Positions 1-11,992 of a DNA stretch of 64,000 nucleotides are shown in pieces (positions within the stretch are counted from its first letter, which is position 1; each line of letters opens with the position of its first letter). The stretch covers positions 1,302,001 through 1,366,000 of the forward strand of contig NZ_CP094528.1 in NCBI RefSeq assembly GCF_022811705.1. The letters are read 5' to 3'. The stretch comes from Agromyces larvae. GTDB lineage: Bacteria > Actinomycetota > Actinomycetes > Actinomycetales > Microbacteriaceae. Both the position numbers and the translations under genes were made by a program. The notes below the pieces were generated by a model, which was not told where the DNA came from, searched no databases, and was given only the letters and a program-made list of their open reading frames with translations.

Positions 1-602
1 GCGGCGAATCGGTTCAGCGCGCCCGTGGCGGCCAGACCGCGCACGATCAGCCAGCCGAGCAGGCCGGCGAGCACGGCCCCCGAGACGAGGATGGTGCCGA
101 GGTAGAGCGCGAGGAATTCGCCCGACTTCTGCAGGTTCGCCGAGGTGAACAGCTCGAGCGTCCACGCGCCGAGACCGGCGACGGCGCCCGCGAGCACGGC
201 CACGATCGGCCCGAAGCTGCGGTAGGCGAAGATCGCGAACACGAGTTCGGCGCCGAGGCCCTGCGCGAGCCCCGAGTAGAGGGTCTCGATGCCCCACTGG
301 TTGCCGACGATCGCGGAGACGATCGCGGCGAGCACCTCGACGTAGAGCGCGGCGCCGGGCTTGCGGATGATCAGACCGCCCAGCACGCCGCCGATGAGCC
401 AGATGCCGACGGCGATGCCGCCGAGGCCCGGTGTGAGCGCGTCGGCGGCGGAGAACCAGGCGTAGCCGATGTTGTTCCAGATGAGGAACAGCAGACCGGT
501 CGCGATGCCGACGACGCTGGCGACGACGATGTCGACGACCCGCCAACGCAGACGACGGTTCCCGGTCGAGACGCTGCTGGATTCGGTGATGGTTGCGTGC
601 AC
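1..602 (-). CDS. ykoE: YkoE-like thiamine/HMP ECF transporter S component (3' end cut by window)
   Basis: Integral membrane substrate-binding component of an energy-coupling-factor transporter, probably for thiamine or its HMP moiety. The reading frame is open from a GTG at 602 to the window edge (200 codons seen). After a short cytoplasmic N-terminus it shows at least four or five hydrophobic helices, with IGYAWFS and GNQWGIETLYSG in the loops, as in the YkoE family. The start is set by AAAGGG 8 nt upstream. A TPP riboswitch sits directly upstream, which is the best evidence for a thiamine-related substrate. The ATPase and T components would be expected at lower coordinates, outside the window. 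Family assignment is good; the exact ligand is inference. Confidence 0.85.
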   Translation of the reverse strand, partial: MHATITESSSVSTGNRRLRWRVVDIVVASVVGIATGLLFLIWNNIGYAWFSAADALTPGLGGIAVGIWLIGGVLGGLIIRKPGAALYVEVLAAIVSAIVGNQWGIETLYSGLAQGLGAELVFAIFAYRSFGPIVAVLAGAVAGLGAWTLELFTSANLQKSGEFLALYLGTILVSGAVLAGLLGWLIVRGLAATGALNRFA

Positions 603-649
603 TGGTCGTGCCCTTTCATTCGATGGAAAGCGGCACGGGAACGAGATGC

Positions 650-743
650 GATGCCCTCCCTGCGCTGGCATGACCCAGATCAGGTTCGACGGTCGAAGGT
701 TGGAGAACCTTCCTCTCAGCCCGGCTCACCGGACTCCCGTGTT
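650..743 (-). ncRNA. TPP riboswitch (THI element)
   Basis: Read on the minus strand, this stretch carries the hallmark TPP aptamer pieces in order: CGGGAG near its 5' end, then GGGCTGAGAGG, then CGAACCTGATCTGGGTCATG and GCCAGCGCAGGGAGG closing the outer helix. A GC-rich P3-type stem (AAGGTTCTCCAACCTT) lies between. It ends about 34 nt before the SD of the downstream transporter gene, so thiamine pyrophosphate probably represses that gene by blocking translation or by termination. Boundaries are approximate. Confidence 0.95.
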
Positions 744-752
744 CAGGGCACG

Positions 753-758
753 AGTATA
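753..758 (-). promoter_or_regulatory. -10 box of the riboswitch transcript
   Basis: TATACT on the minus strand, placed so that transcription would start about at the first bases of the TPP aptamer. No convincing -35 hexamer is visible 17 nt upstream. Confidence 0.5.
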
Positions 759-806
759 CGCGCGAGTCGGCCCGCGCCGGGCCACTCGCGCATCCGGCGC
801 AACAGT

Positions 807-1163
807 TCAGTGCTTCAGCGCGCGGATGACCCACCGCAGTGTCTTGCCGAGCGCCCAGACGAACGGCGTGGCGACGAGCAGCAGCCCGATGACGTTCGGC
901 TCGAAGCGCACGTCTCCGTCACGTCCGACGTATGCACCGAGCGGAATGGAGACGCCGCCACCGCCGCCCCCGGAGCCTTCGCCGTGGCCCTGCCGGTCTT
1001 CGCCGACATCGCCTTCACCGCTGCCGCTTCCGCCGCCGAAGCCGTAGTAACCGAGCGCGACCGGCACGATGGTGGAACCTCCGACGTCGACCGGGTCGCC
1101 GTACGAGGTGCGGACGCCGACACCGGCGACCTTGTCAGCCAGGTCGAGCACGAGATCAGTCAT
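807..1163 (-). CDS. GerW/YtfJ-family protein
   Basis: Short protein (118 aa) of the GerW (sporulation protein YtfJ) family, whose role outside spore formers is unknown. N-terminal half has the family core (MTDLVLDLADKVAGVGVRTS...GDPVDVGGSTIVPVA). A glycine-rich segment (GFGGGSGSGEGD) follows, then GVSIPLGAYV and a C-terminal amphipathic/hydrophobic stretch (VIGLLLVATPFVWALGKTL) that could sit at the membrane. The frame is open further upstream, but the ATG at 1163 matches the family N-terminus. TAGCCT lies 7 nt before it with no SD, which fits a leaderless mRNA. Nothing nearby suggests sporulation. Confidence 0.8.
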   Translation of the reverse strand: MTDLVLDLADKVAGVGVRTSYGDPVDVGGSTIVPVALGYYGFGGGSGSGEGDVGEDRQGHGEGSGGGGGGVSIPLGAYVGRDGDVRFEPNVIGLLLVATPFVWALGKTLRWVIRALKH

Positions 1164-1284
1164 GTGCGCAAGGCTAGCGAGCCGCCGGTCGCCCGGCCAC
1201 CCCTTGCGGTCGAGCGGCTCGCCGGTCCTCGGACGTGCGAGGCGAAGCATCCGGGCGAGCGATGGCGCACCCACCGCCGCTGGG

Positions 1285-2598
1285 TCAGTCCCCGTCGCGC
1301 AGCCGGCGCGTCACCTCGGATCGCACGTCGACCGGGCGGCCGTCGTTCTCGGCGTCGTCGTCCGCGCGGCCCGCTCCGGCGGTGGTGCGCTTGCCGCGCA
1401 CGAGCGCGGCGGGCCGCACCGCGCCGCGCCCGAACCGGGCGGTGACCTCGTCGATCGCCCGTTCGGCGTCGCGCCAGTCTTCGTCGGGATCCCAGAGCAG
1501 GGCGCCACCGCCCGCGGGCCGCAGTTGTTCGGCGCGCACGCCGATGAGCCGCACTCGCGCACCCTCGCCGATCAGCCCGGCGAGCGCGGCGGCCGCCTCG
1601 TCGTAGATGCGACGGCCGACATCGGTGGGCTCGGGCAGCGTGCGTGAACGGGTCAGAGTGCGGAAGTCGCCGTAGCGCAGCTTCAGCGACACCGTGCGCG
1701 CGACCAGGCCGGCCCGACGCAGCCGTACCGCGACGTCGTCGGCGAGTCGCAGCAGTTCGCGACGGATATCGTCTGGCTCGACGAGATCGTACGAGAAGGT
1801 CGACTCGTGGCCGATGCTCTTCTCTTCGCGGCCGGTCAGCACGCGACGCGGATCTTCACCGGCGGCCAGGCTGCGCAGACGTGCGGTGAGCGCGGGCCCG
1901 ACGGCCCGTTCGAGCGCGTCGGCGGGCATATCGGCGACATCGCCGATGGTGCGCAGGCCGAGTCGGGCCAGCGACTCCTCGGTCACTCGGCCGACCCCCC
2001 AGAGCGCCGAGATCGGAAGCGGGTGCAGGAACGCGACGGTGTCGGCGGCGGGTACGACGAGCAGTCCGTCGGGTTTCGCACGGCCGGATGCCACCTTCGC
2101 GACGTACTTCGTGGCGGCGACGCCGACCGAGCAGGTGAGCCCCGTCTCGGCGCGAACGCGTTCGCGGATCGTCCACCCGATCTCGGCAGGGCTGCCGTGC
2201 AGCCTTCTGGCCCCCGAGACGTCGAGGAACGCCTCGTCGATCGAGAGCTTCTCAACCCGTGGCGTGATCGACTCGAAGATCTCCATCACCCGCTTGGAGT
2301 ACTTCGCGTAGCTCGCGTAGTCGCCGCGAAGCACGATCGCGTTGGGGCATTTGCGCAGCGCCACCGACATCGGCATGGCGGAGTTCACCCCGAACTTGCG
2401 GGCTTCGTAACTCGCCGCCGAGACGACTCCGCGCCCCGCGGTACCGCCGACCAGCACCGGCTTGCCGCGGAGCTCGGGGCGCCGCAACAACTCGACCGAC
2501 ACGAAGAACGCATCCATGTCGACATGCAGGATCGGCGTCGCCGAATCATCGACGGGGCCGGTCGTCACCTGACGGGCCGAGCCATCCTGCTTGCTCAC
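1285..2598 (-). CDS. dinB: DNA polymerase IV (Y family)
   Basis: Error-prone translesion DNA polymerase, 437 aa. The catalytic carboxylates are in HVDMDAFF (Asp27) and SIDEAFLD (Asp121-Glu122). The little-finger domain and a variable basic tail (RGKRTTAGAGR then an acidic DDDAENDG segment) follow. GTG start at 2598 is preceded by TAGCGT exactly 6 nt upstream with no SD, suggesting a leaderless transcript. An N-terminal extension of about 22 residues precedes the first conserved strand. Monocistronic in appearance: a 121-bp gap separates it from the GerW-like gene downstream, and a repeat-bearing gap lies upstream. Confidence 0.95.
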   Translation of the reverse strand: MSKQDGSARQVTTGPVDDSATPILHVDMDAFFVSVELLRRPELRGKPVLVGGTAGRGVVSAASYEARKFGVNSAMPMSVALRKCPNAIVLRGDYASYAKYSKRVMEIFESITPRVEKLSIDEAFLDVSGARRLHGSPAEIGWTIRERVRAETGLTCSVGVAATKYVAKVASGRAKPDGLLVVPAADTVAFLHPLPISALWGVGRVTEESLARLGLRTIGDVADMPADALERAVGPALTARLRSLAAGEDPRRVLTGREEKSIGHESTFSYDLVEPDDIRRELLRLADDVAVRLRRAGLVARTVSLKLRYGDFRTLTRSRTLPEPTDVGRRIYDEAAAALAGLIGEGARVRLIGVRAEQLRPAGGGALLWDPDEDWRDAERAIDEVTARFGRGAVRPAALVRGKRTTAGAGRADDDAENDGRPVDVRSEVTRRLRDGD

Positions 2599-2652
2599 GA
2601 TTCGACGCTATCCCGACCCACTGACACCCGCCGACGCATTCGCCTCCGCAGA

Positions 2653-2796
2653 CTCCGGCACTGATGCGCCCCTGGCATACCCGAGCGCAGAGCACCCGCA
2701 CCGCCTCCGGCACTGATGCCACACGCGCATCAGTGCCGGAGGCGCAACCCAACCAGGCACCGCAACCCATGCCACACGCGCATCAGTGCCGGAGGC
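2653..2796. repeat. Cluster of CTCCGGCACTGATG palindromic repeats
   Basis: Lies in the 322-bp gene-free gap 2599-2920. A perfect inverted repeat with 16-bp arms (2703-2718 GCCTCCGGCACTGATG and 2728-2743 its complement, 9-nt loop) is followed by a 28-bp direct copy (2716-2743 repeated at 2769-2796). A fourth, shorter copy of CTCCGGCACTGATG is at 2653-2666. No coding potential was recognised in the gap. The rest of it (2797-2920) is plain GC-rich sequence. The cluster resembles REP/small palindromic elements, but no mobile gene is associated. Confidence 0.75.
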
Positions 2797-2920
2797 AACG
2801 GAGGTCAAGGGCGCGGCGGGCTCGGTGCGGCCCCGGTCCCCGCTCCTCCGCGCGATTGCGCCGGGGCGCGCTTCCACCGGCCGGTGCTCGCGCCTCGGCT
2901 GGCGGATCACTCGCGAGGGG

Positions 2921-4438
2921 CTACGCCTGCGCGGCGCGCTCCAGGACGAGTTCGCGCACGCGCGCGGCGTCGGCCTTGCCCTGCATGGCCTTCATGACCG
3001 CGCCGATGACCGCGCCGGCGGCCTGCACCTTGCCGTCGCGGATCTTCTCGAGCACGTCGGGCTGGGCCGCGAGCGCCTGATCGATGGCCGCGATCAACGC
3101 GCCGTCGTCGGAGACCACCGCGAGACCGCGGGCATCGACGACCTGCTGCGGCGAGCCTTCGCCGTCGATGACGCCCTCGAGCACCTGCCGGGCGAGCCGG
3201 TCGGTGAGGGTGCCGTCCTCGACCAGCGCGGCGAGCTCGGCGACGTGCTGGGGCGACACGAGGCCCGAGGCATCCGTCTCGCGCTGGTTCGCGAGGCGCG
3301 CGATCTCACCCGTCCACCACTTGCGCGCGGCGGCGGGCGTGGCGCCGGCAGCGACGGTCTCGGCCAGCTCGTTCAACATGCCCGAGTTCGCCACGAGCTG
3401 GAACTCCTCGTCGGTGAAGCCCCACTCGGCCTTGAGCCGGCGCCGACGCGCGGCCGGCGGCTCGGGAAGCGCGGCGCGCAACTCCGCGATGAGCTCCGCC
3501 GACGGCACGACGGGCAGCAGGTCGGGCTCGGGGAAGTACCGGTAGTCGTCGGCGTCGGACTTCGGACGGCCCGGGCTCGTGGTGCCCGAATCCTCGTGCC
3601 AGTGCCGGGTCTCCTGCGTGATCGACCCGCCCTTCGCGAGGATCGCCGCCTGACGCTGGATCTCGTAGCGCACCGCACGCTCGATCGAGCGGAACGAGTT
3701 CACATTCTTCGTCTCGGTGCGAATGCCGAGCTTCTGCTCGCCGCGGGGGCGCAGCGACACGTTCGCGTCGCAGCGCAGATTCCCGCGCTCCATACGCGCC
3801 TCCGAGATGCCGAGCGCGAGGGCGATGTCGCGAATCGTCGACACATACGCGCGCGCCAGCGCGGGAGCATCCGCCTCGGCACCGAAGATCGGCTTCGTGA
3901 CGATCTCGACCAGCGGCACACCCGCGCGGTTGTAGTCGACGAGCGAGTACTCGGCGCCGTGGATGCGACCCGTCGAGCCGCCGACGTGCGTGAGCTTGCC
4001 CGCGTCCTCCTCCATGTGGGCGCGCTCGATCGGCACCTGGAAGACTTTGCCGCCGTCGATCTCGACCTCGACCGAGCCCTCGTACGCGATCGGCTCGTCG
4101 TACTGCGAGATCTGATAGTTCTTCGCGAGGTCGGGGTAGAAGTAGTTCTTGCGGGCGAACCGGCTCGACTCGGCGATCGAGCAGCCGAGCGCGAGCCCGA
4201 GCGAGATCGACTTGCGCACGGCCTCGCCGTTCACCACCGGAAGCGACCCCGGCAGGCCGAGGCACACCGGCGAGACCAGCGTGTTCGGCTCGGCGCCGTG
4301 GTACTTCGCGTTCGCCGGGTTCGGGGCCGGCGAGAACATCTTCGTCTCGGTGTTGAGCTCGACGTGCACCTCGAGGCCGATGACCGGCTCGAACAGCTCG
4401 AGCGCCTTGTCGTAGTCCATCAGTTCGGCGCGGGCCAT
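2921..4438 (-). CDS. gatB: Asp-tRNA(Asn)/Glu-tRNA(Gln) amidotransferase subunit B
   Basis: tRNA-binding kinase/transamidase subunit of GatCAB, which converts mischarged Asp-tRNA(Asn) and Glu-tRNA(Gln) to the amides. 505 aa, full length for the family. N-terminal signature [14 protein letters not shown], the core motif [15 protein letters not shown], then the C-terminal YqeY/tail domain ([30 protein letters not shown] end). The ATG at 4438 overlaps the gatA stop by 3 nt in ATGA, so translation is coupled. Last gene of the gatCAB operon. Actinobacteria usually lack GlnRS, so this complex is likely essential. Confidence 0.98.
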   Translation of the reverse strand: MARAELMDYDKALELFEPVIGLEVHVELNTETKMFSPAPNPANAKYHGAEPNTLVSPVCLGLPGSLPVVNGEAVRKSISLGLALGCSIAESSRFARKNYFYPDLAKNYQISQYDEPIAYEGSVEVEIDGGKVFQVPIERAHMEEDAGKLTHVGGSTGRIHGAEYSLVDYNRAGVPLVEIVTKPIFGAEADAPALARAYVSTIRDIALALGISEARMERGNLRCDANVSLRPRGEQKLGIRTETKNVNSFRSIERAVRYEIQRQAAILAKGGSITQETRHWHEDSGTTSPGRPKSDADDYRYFPEPDLLPVVPSAELIAELRAALPEPPAARRRRLKAEWGFTDEEFQLVANSGMLNELAETVAAGATPAAARKWWTGEIARLANQRETDASGLVSPQHVAELAALVEDGTLTDRLARQVLEGVIDGEGSPQQVVDARGLAVVSDDGALIAAIDQALAAQPDVLEKIRDGKVQAAGAVIGAVMKAMQGKADAARVRELVLERAAQA

Positions 4439-5973
4439 CAGACGGCACCTTCCTCGGTCGCGAGCAGCTCATGGGTGGACAGGTCGGGTGCGCGGTCGAG
4501 CAGGCGACCGCCCCACTCCGCGGTGAGCAGCTGCTCGAGCGCCCCGCCCACGTTGTACAGGCGGGCGTCTTCACGCGCCGGCGCGAGGAACTGGATGCCG
4601 ACCGGCAGGCCGTCCTCGGGCGCGAGCCCCGCGGGCACCGAGATACCGGGCACACCCGCGAGGTTCGCGGGGATCGTCGCCACATCATTCAGGTACATCG
4701 CCAGCGGATCGTCGAGCTTCTCGCCGAGCTTGAACGCCGTGGTCGGGGCGGTGGGAGTGGCGAGCACGTCGACCTTGGCGAACGCGGCGTCGAAGTCGCG
4801 CTGCACGAGCGTGCGCACCTTCTGCGCGCTGCCGTAGTACGCGTCGTAGTAGCCGGCCGACAGGGCGTAGGTGCCGAGGATGATGCGGCGCTTCACCTCG
4901 GGGCCGAAGCCCGCCTCGCGGGTCGCCGCCATCACCTGCTCGACCGTGCCGCCGCCCTCGGGCGTCACCCGCAGACCGAACCGCACCGAATCGAACTTGG
5001 CCAGGTTCGAGCTCGCCTCGGCCGGGAGGATCAGGTAGTACGCCGCGATCGAGTGCTCGAAGTTCGGCGCGCCGACCTCGACGATCTCGGCGCCGTTGCG
5101 CTCGAGCAGGTCGAGTGCCTCATGGAATCGCTGGCGCACGCCGGCCTGGAAGCCCTCGGAATCGAGCTCCTTCACGACGCCGATGCGCAGGCCCCGCACG
5201 TCGGCATTGCGCACCGCTTCGGCCATCGACGGCCACGCGTCGGGGATCGACGTGGAGTCGTGCGGGTCGTGCCCCGCGATCACGTCCTGCAGCAGCGCCG
5301 CATCGAGCACCGTGCGCGTCACCGGGCCGATCTGGTCGAGGCTCGACGCGAGCGCGATCGAGCCGTAGCGGCTCACCGCGCCGTACGTCGGCTTCACGCC
5401 GACCGTGCCGGTCACGTGCGCGGGCTGGCGGATCGACCCGCCCGTGTCGCTGCCGAGCGCGAGCGGCGCCTCGAACGCGGCGACCGCCGCCGCCGAGCCA
5501 CCGCCCGAACCACCGGGGATGCGCTCGAGGTCCCACGGGTTGAACGTCGGACCATAGGCCGAGTGCTCGGTCGACGAGCCCATCGCGAACTCGTCCATGT
5601 TGGTCTTGCCGAGCGGGATGAGCCCCGCCTCGCGCACCTTGCGCACCGGCGTCGCGTCGTACGGCGGCACCCAGCCCTCGAGGATGCGGGAGCCCGCGGT
5701 CGAGGGCATGCCCCCGGTCACGAGCACGTCCTTCACGGCGATCGGCACGCCCGCGAGTTCGCCCAGCGGTTCGCCCGCCGCGCGACGGCGGTCGACCTCG
5801 GCGGCGTCGGCGAGCGCACGCTCGCCCGCGACGTGCAGGAACGCATGCACCGCGCCGTCGACGGCCGCGATGCGGTCGAGATGCGCCTTCGTCGCCTCGA
5901 CGCTCGACACCTCGCCCGCGGCGAGCTTCGCCGCGAGCGCGGAGGCATCCAGCCTGGTCAGTTCGGCGCTCAC
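4438..5973 (-). CDS. gatA: Asp-tRNA(Asn)/Glu-tRNA(Gln) amidotransferase subunit A
   Basis: Amidase-signature subunit that hydrolyses glutamine to supply ammonia for GatB. 511 aa. The Ser-cisSer-Lys triad region is visible: [11 protein letters not shown] (Lys), [13 protein letters not shown] and [13 protein letters not shown] (Ser residues). The open frame runs far upstream, but the GTG at 5973 overlaps the gatC stop as GTGA and begins the typical sequence [17 protein letters not shown]. Sits between gatC and gatB, with overlaps on both sides. Confidence 0.98.
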   Translation of the reverse strand: MSAELTRLDASALAAKLAAGEVSSVEATKAHLDRIAAVDGAVHAFLHVAGERALADAAEVDRRRAAGEPLGELAGVPIAVKDVLVTGGMPSTAGSRILEGWVPPYDATPVRKVREAGLIPLGKTNMDEFAMGSSTEHSAYGPTFNPWDLERIPGGSGGGSAAAVAAFEAPLALGSDTGGSIRQPAHVTGTVGVKPTYGAVSRYGSIALASSLDQIGPVTRTVLDAALLQDVIAGHDPHDSTSIPDAWPSMAEAVRNADVRGLRIGVVKELDSEGFQAGVRQRFHEALDLLERNGAEIVEVGAPNFEHSIAAYYLILPAEASSNLAKFDSVRFGLRVTPEGGGTVEQVMAATREAGFGPEVKRRIILGTYALSAGYYDAYYGSAQKVRTLVQRDFDAAFAKVDVLATPTAPTTAFKLGEKLDDPLAMYLNDVATIPANLAGVPGISVPAGLAPEDGLPVGIQFLAPAREDARLYNVGGALEQLLTAEWGGRLLDRAPDLSTHELLATEEGAV

Positions 5974-6272
5974 TGCTCCTCCCCCAGGATCGCGGAGACC
6001 ACGAACCGGCCGCCGTCGGCCTCGGGCGCACCCGAGACGGCCTGCTCGGCCGTGAGCACCGTATCGCCCACGACGTCGTCGCGGAACACGTTCTGCATCG
6101 GGATCGGGTGGCTGGTCGGCGGCACGTCGGGCGTGGCGACCTGATTCACCTGCTCGACCGCCTGCATGATCTGGCCGAGCTCCGTCGTGAGGTGCTCGAT
6201 CTCGTCCTCGGTGAGCGCGATGCGGGCGAGGTTCGCGAGATGCGCGACCTGCTCCGCACTGATTTCGGACAT
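5970..6272 (-). CDS. gatC: Asp-tRNA(Asn)/Glu-tRNA(Gln) amidotransferase subunit C
   Basis: Small clamp subunit (100 aa) that wraps around GatA and stabilises the GatAB interface. The family N-terminus [16 protein letters not shown] and the later [17 protein letters not shown] and VFRDDVV motifs are present. First gene of gatCAB; its TGA overlaps the gatA GTG. ATG at 6272 is preceded by a GGAG-type SD. Confidence 0.97.
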   Translation of the reverse strand: MSEISAEQVAHLANLARIALTEDEIEHLTTELGQIMQAVEQVNQVATPDVPPTSHPIPMQNVFRDDVVGDTVLTAEQAVSGAPEADGGRFVVSAILGEEQ

Positions 6273-6305
6273 GCTGCTCCGTCGTCTCGGGATGGGGATC
6301 GATCA

Positions 6306-6311
6306 ATCCTA
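6306..6311 (-). promoter_or_regulatory. Likely -10 box for gatCAB
   Basis: TAGGAT on the minus strand would place the transcription start near 6299 and give a leader of about 27 nt containing the gatC SD. The -35 is not convincing. Confidence 0.4.
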
Positions 6312-6337
6312 CCGAGCGCCGCCTCGCGGTCGGCGAC

Positions 6338-8170
6338 TCACGCATCGACGCCGAACAGCCCGTCGCCGTACTGATGCAGCAGCCGATAGGCGTCGGCGTA
6401 CGTCTCGGGCTCGGGCTCACCCGCCTTGCCGTACTTCGCGATAAGCAGGCCCAGCAGCCCCTTCGCGGGCGGGCTCAACGGCTTGTCCTTGTGCGCGTGC
6501 GCCGGATGCGGGGCGGTCGCCTCAGGATTGGGCGGCACGTACTGCGGGTGGGTCACGGGCCAGGCATCGGGATGCCTCGGGGCCGGCAGGTTGACGACGT
6601 TGAACAGGTCGTTCGCGCCGTCGTCGCGCTGCGTGAGCGGCTTCAGTCCGTGCAGCCGGCAGAGCGTGGCGATGACCGCGGCGTGGTGCATCTCGTCGTG
6701 GATGATCGTGCCGGCCTGGGTGTACGCCGACACCGCGATCGTCGGCACCCGGCAGCCGAGGCGGTCGAAGGTGAAGCCCATCTCCCCCGGCTCCCCGTCG
6801 GCGTGCGGCGGCCGCCCGGCCGGCGGCACCACGTGGTCGTACGTGCCGCCGTGCTCGTCGAACGTGATGAGCAGCAGCGTGTTCACCGCGTTCGAGCCGT
6901 CGGGTGTGCGGCTGGTGCGGATCGCCTCGTACACCCGGTGCACCAGCGCTTCGCCCGCACGGACGTCGCTGAGCGCGCTGTCGACGATCTCCTCACCGCC
7001 CACGTCGCTCTCGCGGAGCTTGCCGACCGGCGGATGGAAGTCGTTGTGGTTGTAGATCATCCGCGGCTCGATGAAGGCGTACGCGGGCAGGGTGCCCTCC
7101 GCGGCATCCTGCTCGAACCGATCCATCGTCGCGAAGTGGTCGGTGCGCCAGTAGCGCTCGAGCGCCGGCGCGTGCAGCACGCCGGTGAAGGAGACGAGCT
7201 GCAGGTCGTCGAAGTAGATCCGCCAGCTGAGGCCGGCGTCTTCGAGGCGGTTGAAGATCGTCGGCGAAGCATCCGCATCGAGCCATTTGTCGTACCCGCC
7301 GTGGTGCTTGTTCGTGACGAAGCCGTGCGAGGTCGACGCGTGGAAGAACGACCGGTTGCAGAACGTCTGCGACGGCACCGCGCAGTGCCAGGCGTCGAAC
7401 ACCGCGAAGCTCTTCGCGAGCGTGGAGAGCACGGGCAGCATGTCGGGCGAGAAGGAGCCCATGATCTGCCGCAGGTCGTCGGCCGTGGGTGAGCCGCCCT
7501 GCTTCAGCCGCTCCCAGTTGATGGCGTAGTCGCGCACGAACCCGTCCATCGTCGCGGCCGCACCCGGCGGCGGCGCGTTGTACGGGTCGCTCATGTCCTC
7601 GATGTACAGCTCGGCGTTCGTCTCGGGGTCGACGGTGCCGAAGAGCTGGGTGTTGACATGCGGGTACTCCTCGCCCGGGTCGGGATTCGGCCGCCCCATG
7701 ATCTCGTCAGTGGCGCCGTCGTAGACGTGCGCGGCGATCACCGAACCATCCGGAGCCGGATTCGCGTACTCGCCGAACGCGAGCCCCTCGAACCGCTCGC
7801 CCTCGGGCAGCGAGTCGGGCGTGTACAGCCAGCCCAGCAGGTTGTCGAACGAGCGGTTCTCACCCATCAGCACGACGACGTGGTCGAACCCCGGCTCGCT
7901 GCGCGGCTGCAGGGCGTCGAAGTCGTCGGCCCCGCGGTCGAATCCGGCCCGGTAGCCGAGCGTCGCGCCGGCCGCCGCGCCCGCGGCGCCCCCGATCACG
8001 GCACCGGCTGCGGCCGCGCCGCCGATGCGCAGGAAGTCGCGTCGGCTGGCCGCCTTCGTCTGCGCCGACGCGTCGAGCGGGCCGGGTGCTTCAGACGAAC
8101 CGGATGCCTCGGGCGAGTCGGATGCCTCATCCGCATCGTGTTCGTCGGATGCGCCGCCCCCGCGTCTCAT
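6338..8170 (-). CDS. Tat-exported phospholipase C / acid phosphatase-like phosphoesterase
   Basis: Secreted hydrolase of the phosphoesterase family that includes bacterial phosphatidylcholine-type phospholipase C and AcpA acid phosphatase, 610 aa. An unusually long acidic pre-region (about 40 residues, Asp/Ser/Glu/Ala-rich) precedes the twin-arginine signal [11 protein letters not shown] and a hydrophobic, Ala/Gly-rich h-region. The mature part opens with [18 protein letters not shown], the family active-site block, and later has [14 protein letters not shown]. Substrate cannot be told from sequence; phosphate or phospholipid scavenging is likely. CAGAAT lies 6 nt before the ATG, so a leaderless start is possible, though GGTGGG could serve as SD. 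Confidence 0.88.
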   Translation of the reverse strand: MRRGGGASDEHDADEASDSPEASGSSEAPGPLDASAQTKAASRRDFLRIGGAAAAGAVIGGAAGAAAGATLGYRAGFDRGADDFDALQPRSEPGFDHVVVLMGENRSFDNLLGWLYTPDSLPEGERFEGLAFGEYANPAPDGSVIAAHVYDGATDEIMGRPNPDPGEEYPHVNTQLFGTVDPETNAELYIEDMSDPYNAPPPGAAATMDGFVRDYAINWERLKQGGSPTADDLRQIMGSFSPDMLPVLSTLAKSFAVFDAWHCAVPSQTFCNRSFFHASTSHGFVTNKHHGGYDKWLDADASPTIFNRLEDAGLSWRIYFDDLQLVSFTGVLHAPALERYWRTDHFATMDRFEQDAAEGTLPAYAFIEPRMIYNHNDFHPPVGKLRESDVGGEEIVDSALSDVRAGEALVHRVYEAIRTSRTPDGSNAVNTLLLITFDEHGGTYDHVVPPAGRPPHADGEPGEMGFTFDRLGCRVPTIAVSAYTQAGTIIHDEMHHAAVIATLCRLHGLKPLTQRDDGANDLFNVVNLPAPRHPDAWPVTHPQYVPPNPEATAPHPAHAHKDKPLSPPAKGLLGLLIAKYGKAGEPEPETYADAYRLLHQYGDGLFGVDA

Positions 8171-8248
8171 CCCACCATTCTGTGCCGCCGGGCGCCTGCG
8201 GCTCTAGTGGCCGTGCACGCGGACCTCGTCCGCCGCCCTGCACCTTGC

Positions 8249-8316
8249 GTAGGAGATCGTCGCCGACACGCCGCGTCGGGTCCGGCCTCGACGGCGTGTC
8301 CGCGAGCATCTCCTAC
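8249..8316. repeat. Long imperfect palindrome (GTAGGAGAT family)
   Basis: Two 25-bp arms, 8249-8273 and 8292-8316, are inverted copies with three mismatches around an 18-nt loop. The outer 9 bp (GTAGGAGAT / ATCTCCTAC) and inner 9 bp (GACACGCCG / CGGCGTGTC) are perfect. It lies in the 202-bp gap between ligA and the phosphoesterase gene. No U-tract, so it is not an obvious terminator; it looks like a dispersed intergenic repeat or REP-like element. Confidence 0.75.
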
Positions 8317-8372
8317 GACCTGCACGCGCCCAGCGGACGCACGGCGGGCGCCGGGCGGACGCCGTGCGGGCG

Positions 8373-10733
<2,361 letters not shown>

Positions 10734-10785
10734 CTAGGGACGGCCTCCGACACGCATCGGCGCCGATCAGCCCGGAGCGGGTGCC

Positions 10786-11937
10786 TCAGGCCGGAGCCGG
10801 CACCGCCGACACCGTGCGGTCGATCGTGCACTGGCCGAGCACGCGGGTGCCGACGTAGACGACCGCGGTCTGGCCGGGTGCGACGCCGTCGAGCGGCCGG
10901 TCGGGGCGCACGACGAGCTCGGCCGTGCCGGAGGCATCCGCGTCTGAAGCTTGCGCGACGAACGCGACCGCCGGAACCGGGTCCGCGTGCGCGCGGATCT
11001 GCACCTCGCATGCGAACTCGTCGCCGGGCGCGGTGACGAGCCCCGACTCCACCGGGTCGGCGCCCGCCCAGCTGAACCGGGAGCCCGCGATCTCGGCGAC
11101 GGCGAGCGCCTCCTTCGGGCCGACGACGACGGTGCGCTCCTTCGGACGAACCTCGAGCACGAATCGGGGCCTGCCGTCGGGCGCGGGCGTGCCGAGGTGC
11201 AGGCCGCGGCGCTGGCCGACCGTGTACGCGTGCGCGCCCTCGTGCGAGCCGACGACGGCGCCGGTGCGGTCGACGATGTCGCCCGGCGCGGTGCCGACCT
11301 TCTCGGCGAGCCAGCCCTTCGTGTCGCCGTCGCTGATGAAGCAGATGTCGTACGAGTCGGGCTTCTGCGCGACGCTGAGGCCGCGGCGCGCCGCCTCCTC
11401 GCGGACGAGCTGCTTCGACGGCGTGTCGCCGAGCGGGAAGTACGCGTGCGCGAGCTGCTCGGTCGTGAGCACTCCGAGCACGTACGACTGGTCTTTCGCC
11501 TCCGCGCTCGCGCGGTGCAGCTCGCGGCGGCCCGAGGCATCCGTCGTGATCTTCGCGTAGTGGCCCGTGGCGACCGCGTCGAAGCCGAGGGCGAGCGCCT
11601 TCTCGAGGAGCGCCGCGAATTTGATGCGCTCGTTGCAGCGCATGCAGGGGTTCGGCGTGCGGCCGGCCGCGTATTCGCTGATGAAGTCGTCGACGACGTC
11701 GGCCTTGAACCGCTCGGAGAAGTCCCACACGTAGTACGGGATGCCGAGCACGTTCGCGGCGCGCTGCGCGTCCATCGAGTCCTCGATGGTGCAGCAGCCG
11801 CGGCTGCCGGTGCGCAACGTGCCGGGCATGCGGCTGAGCGCGAGGTGCACGCCGACGACGTCGTGACCGGCCTCGACGGCGCGCGCCGCCGCGACGGCGC
11901 TGTCGACACCGCCCGACATGGCTGCAAGCACTCGCAT
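10786..11937 (-). CDS. mnmA: tRNA-specific 2-thiouridylase
   Basis: Adds sulfur to U34 of Lys/Glu/Gln tRNAs. 383 aa. PP-loop ATP motif [12 protein letters not shown] at the N-terminus; catalytic cysteines in [14 protein letters not shown] and [17 protein letters not shown] motif. ATG at 11937 is preceded by TAGACT exactly 7 nt upstream and no SD, predicting a leaderless transcript. The cysteine desulfurase gene lies 55 bp upstream on the same strand and is the natural sulfur donor. Confidence 0.96.
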   Translation of the reverse strand: MRVLAAMSGGVDSAVAAARAVEAGHDVVGVHLALSRMPGTLRTGSRGCCTIEDSMDAQRAANVLGIPYYVWDFSERFKADVVDDFISEYAAGRTPNPCMRCNERIKFAALLEKALALGFDAVATGHYAKITTDASGRRELHRASAEAKDQSYVLGVLTTEQLAHAYFPLGDTPSKQLVREEAARRGLSVAQKPDSYDICFISDGDTKGWLAEKVGTAPGDIVDRTGAVVGSHEGAHAYTVGQRRGLHLGTPAPDGRPRFVLEVRPKERTVVVGPKEALAVAEIAGSRFSWAGADPVESGLVTAPGDEFACEVQIRAHADPVPAVAFVAQASDADASGTAELVVRPDRPLDGVAPGQTAVVYVGTRVLGQCTIDRTVSAVPAPA

Positions 11938-11992
11938 GGGTTCCAGTCTACGAACCCGCCCTGACAGGACGCCGGATCATCGCGGCGGCGGC

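Noticed and set aside
2608..2910. 100-codon minus-strand frame in the repeat gap between dinB and gatB
   Set aside because: Its repeated SGTDARVA-like peptides are just the DNA palindromes translated; no SD and no homology.
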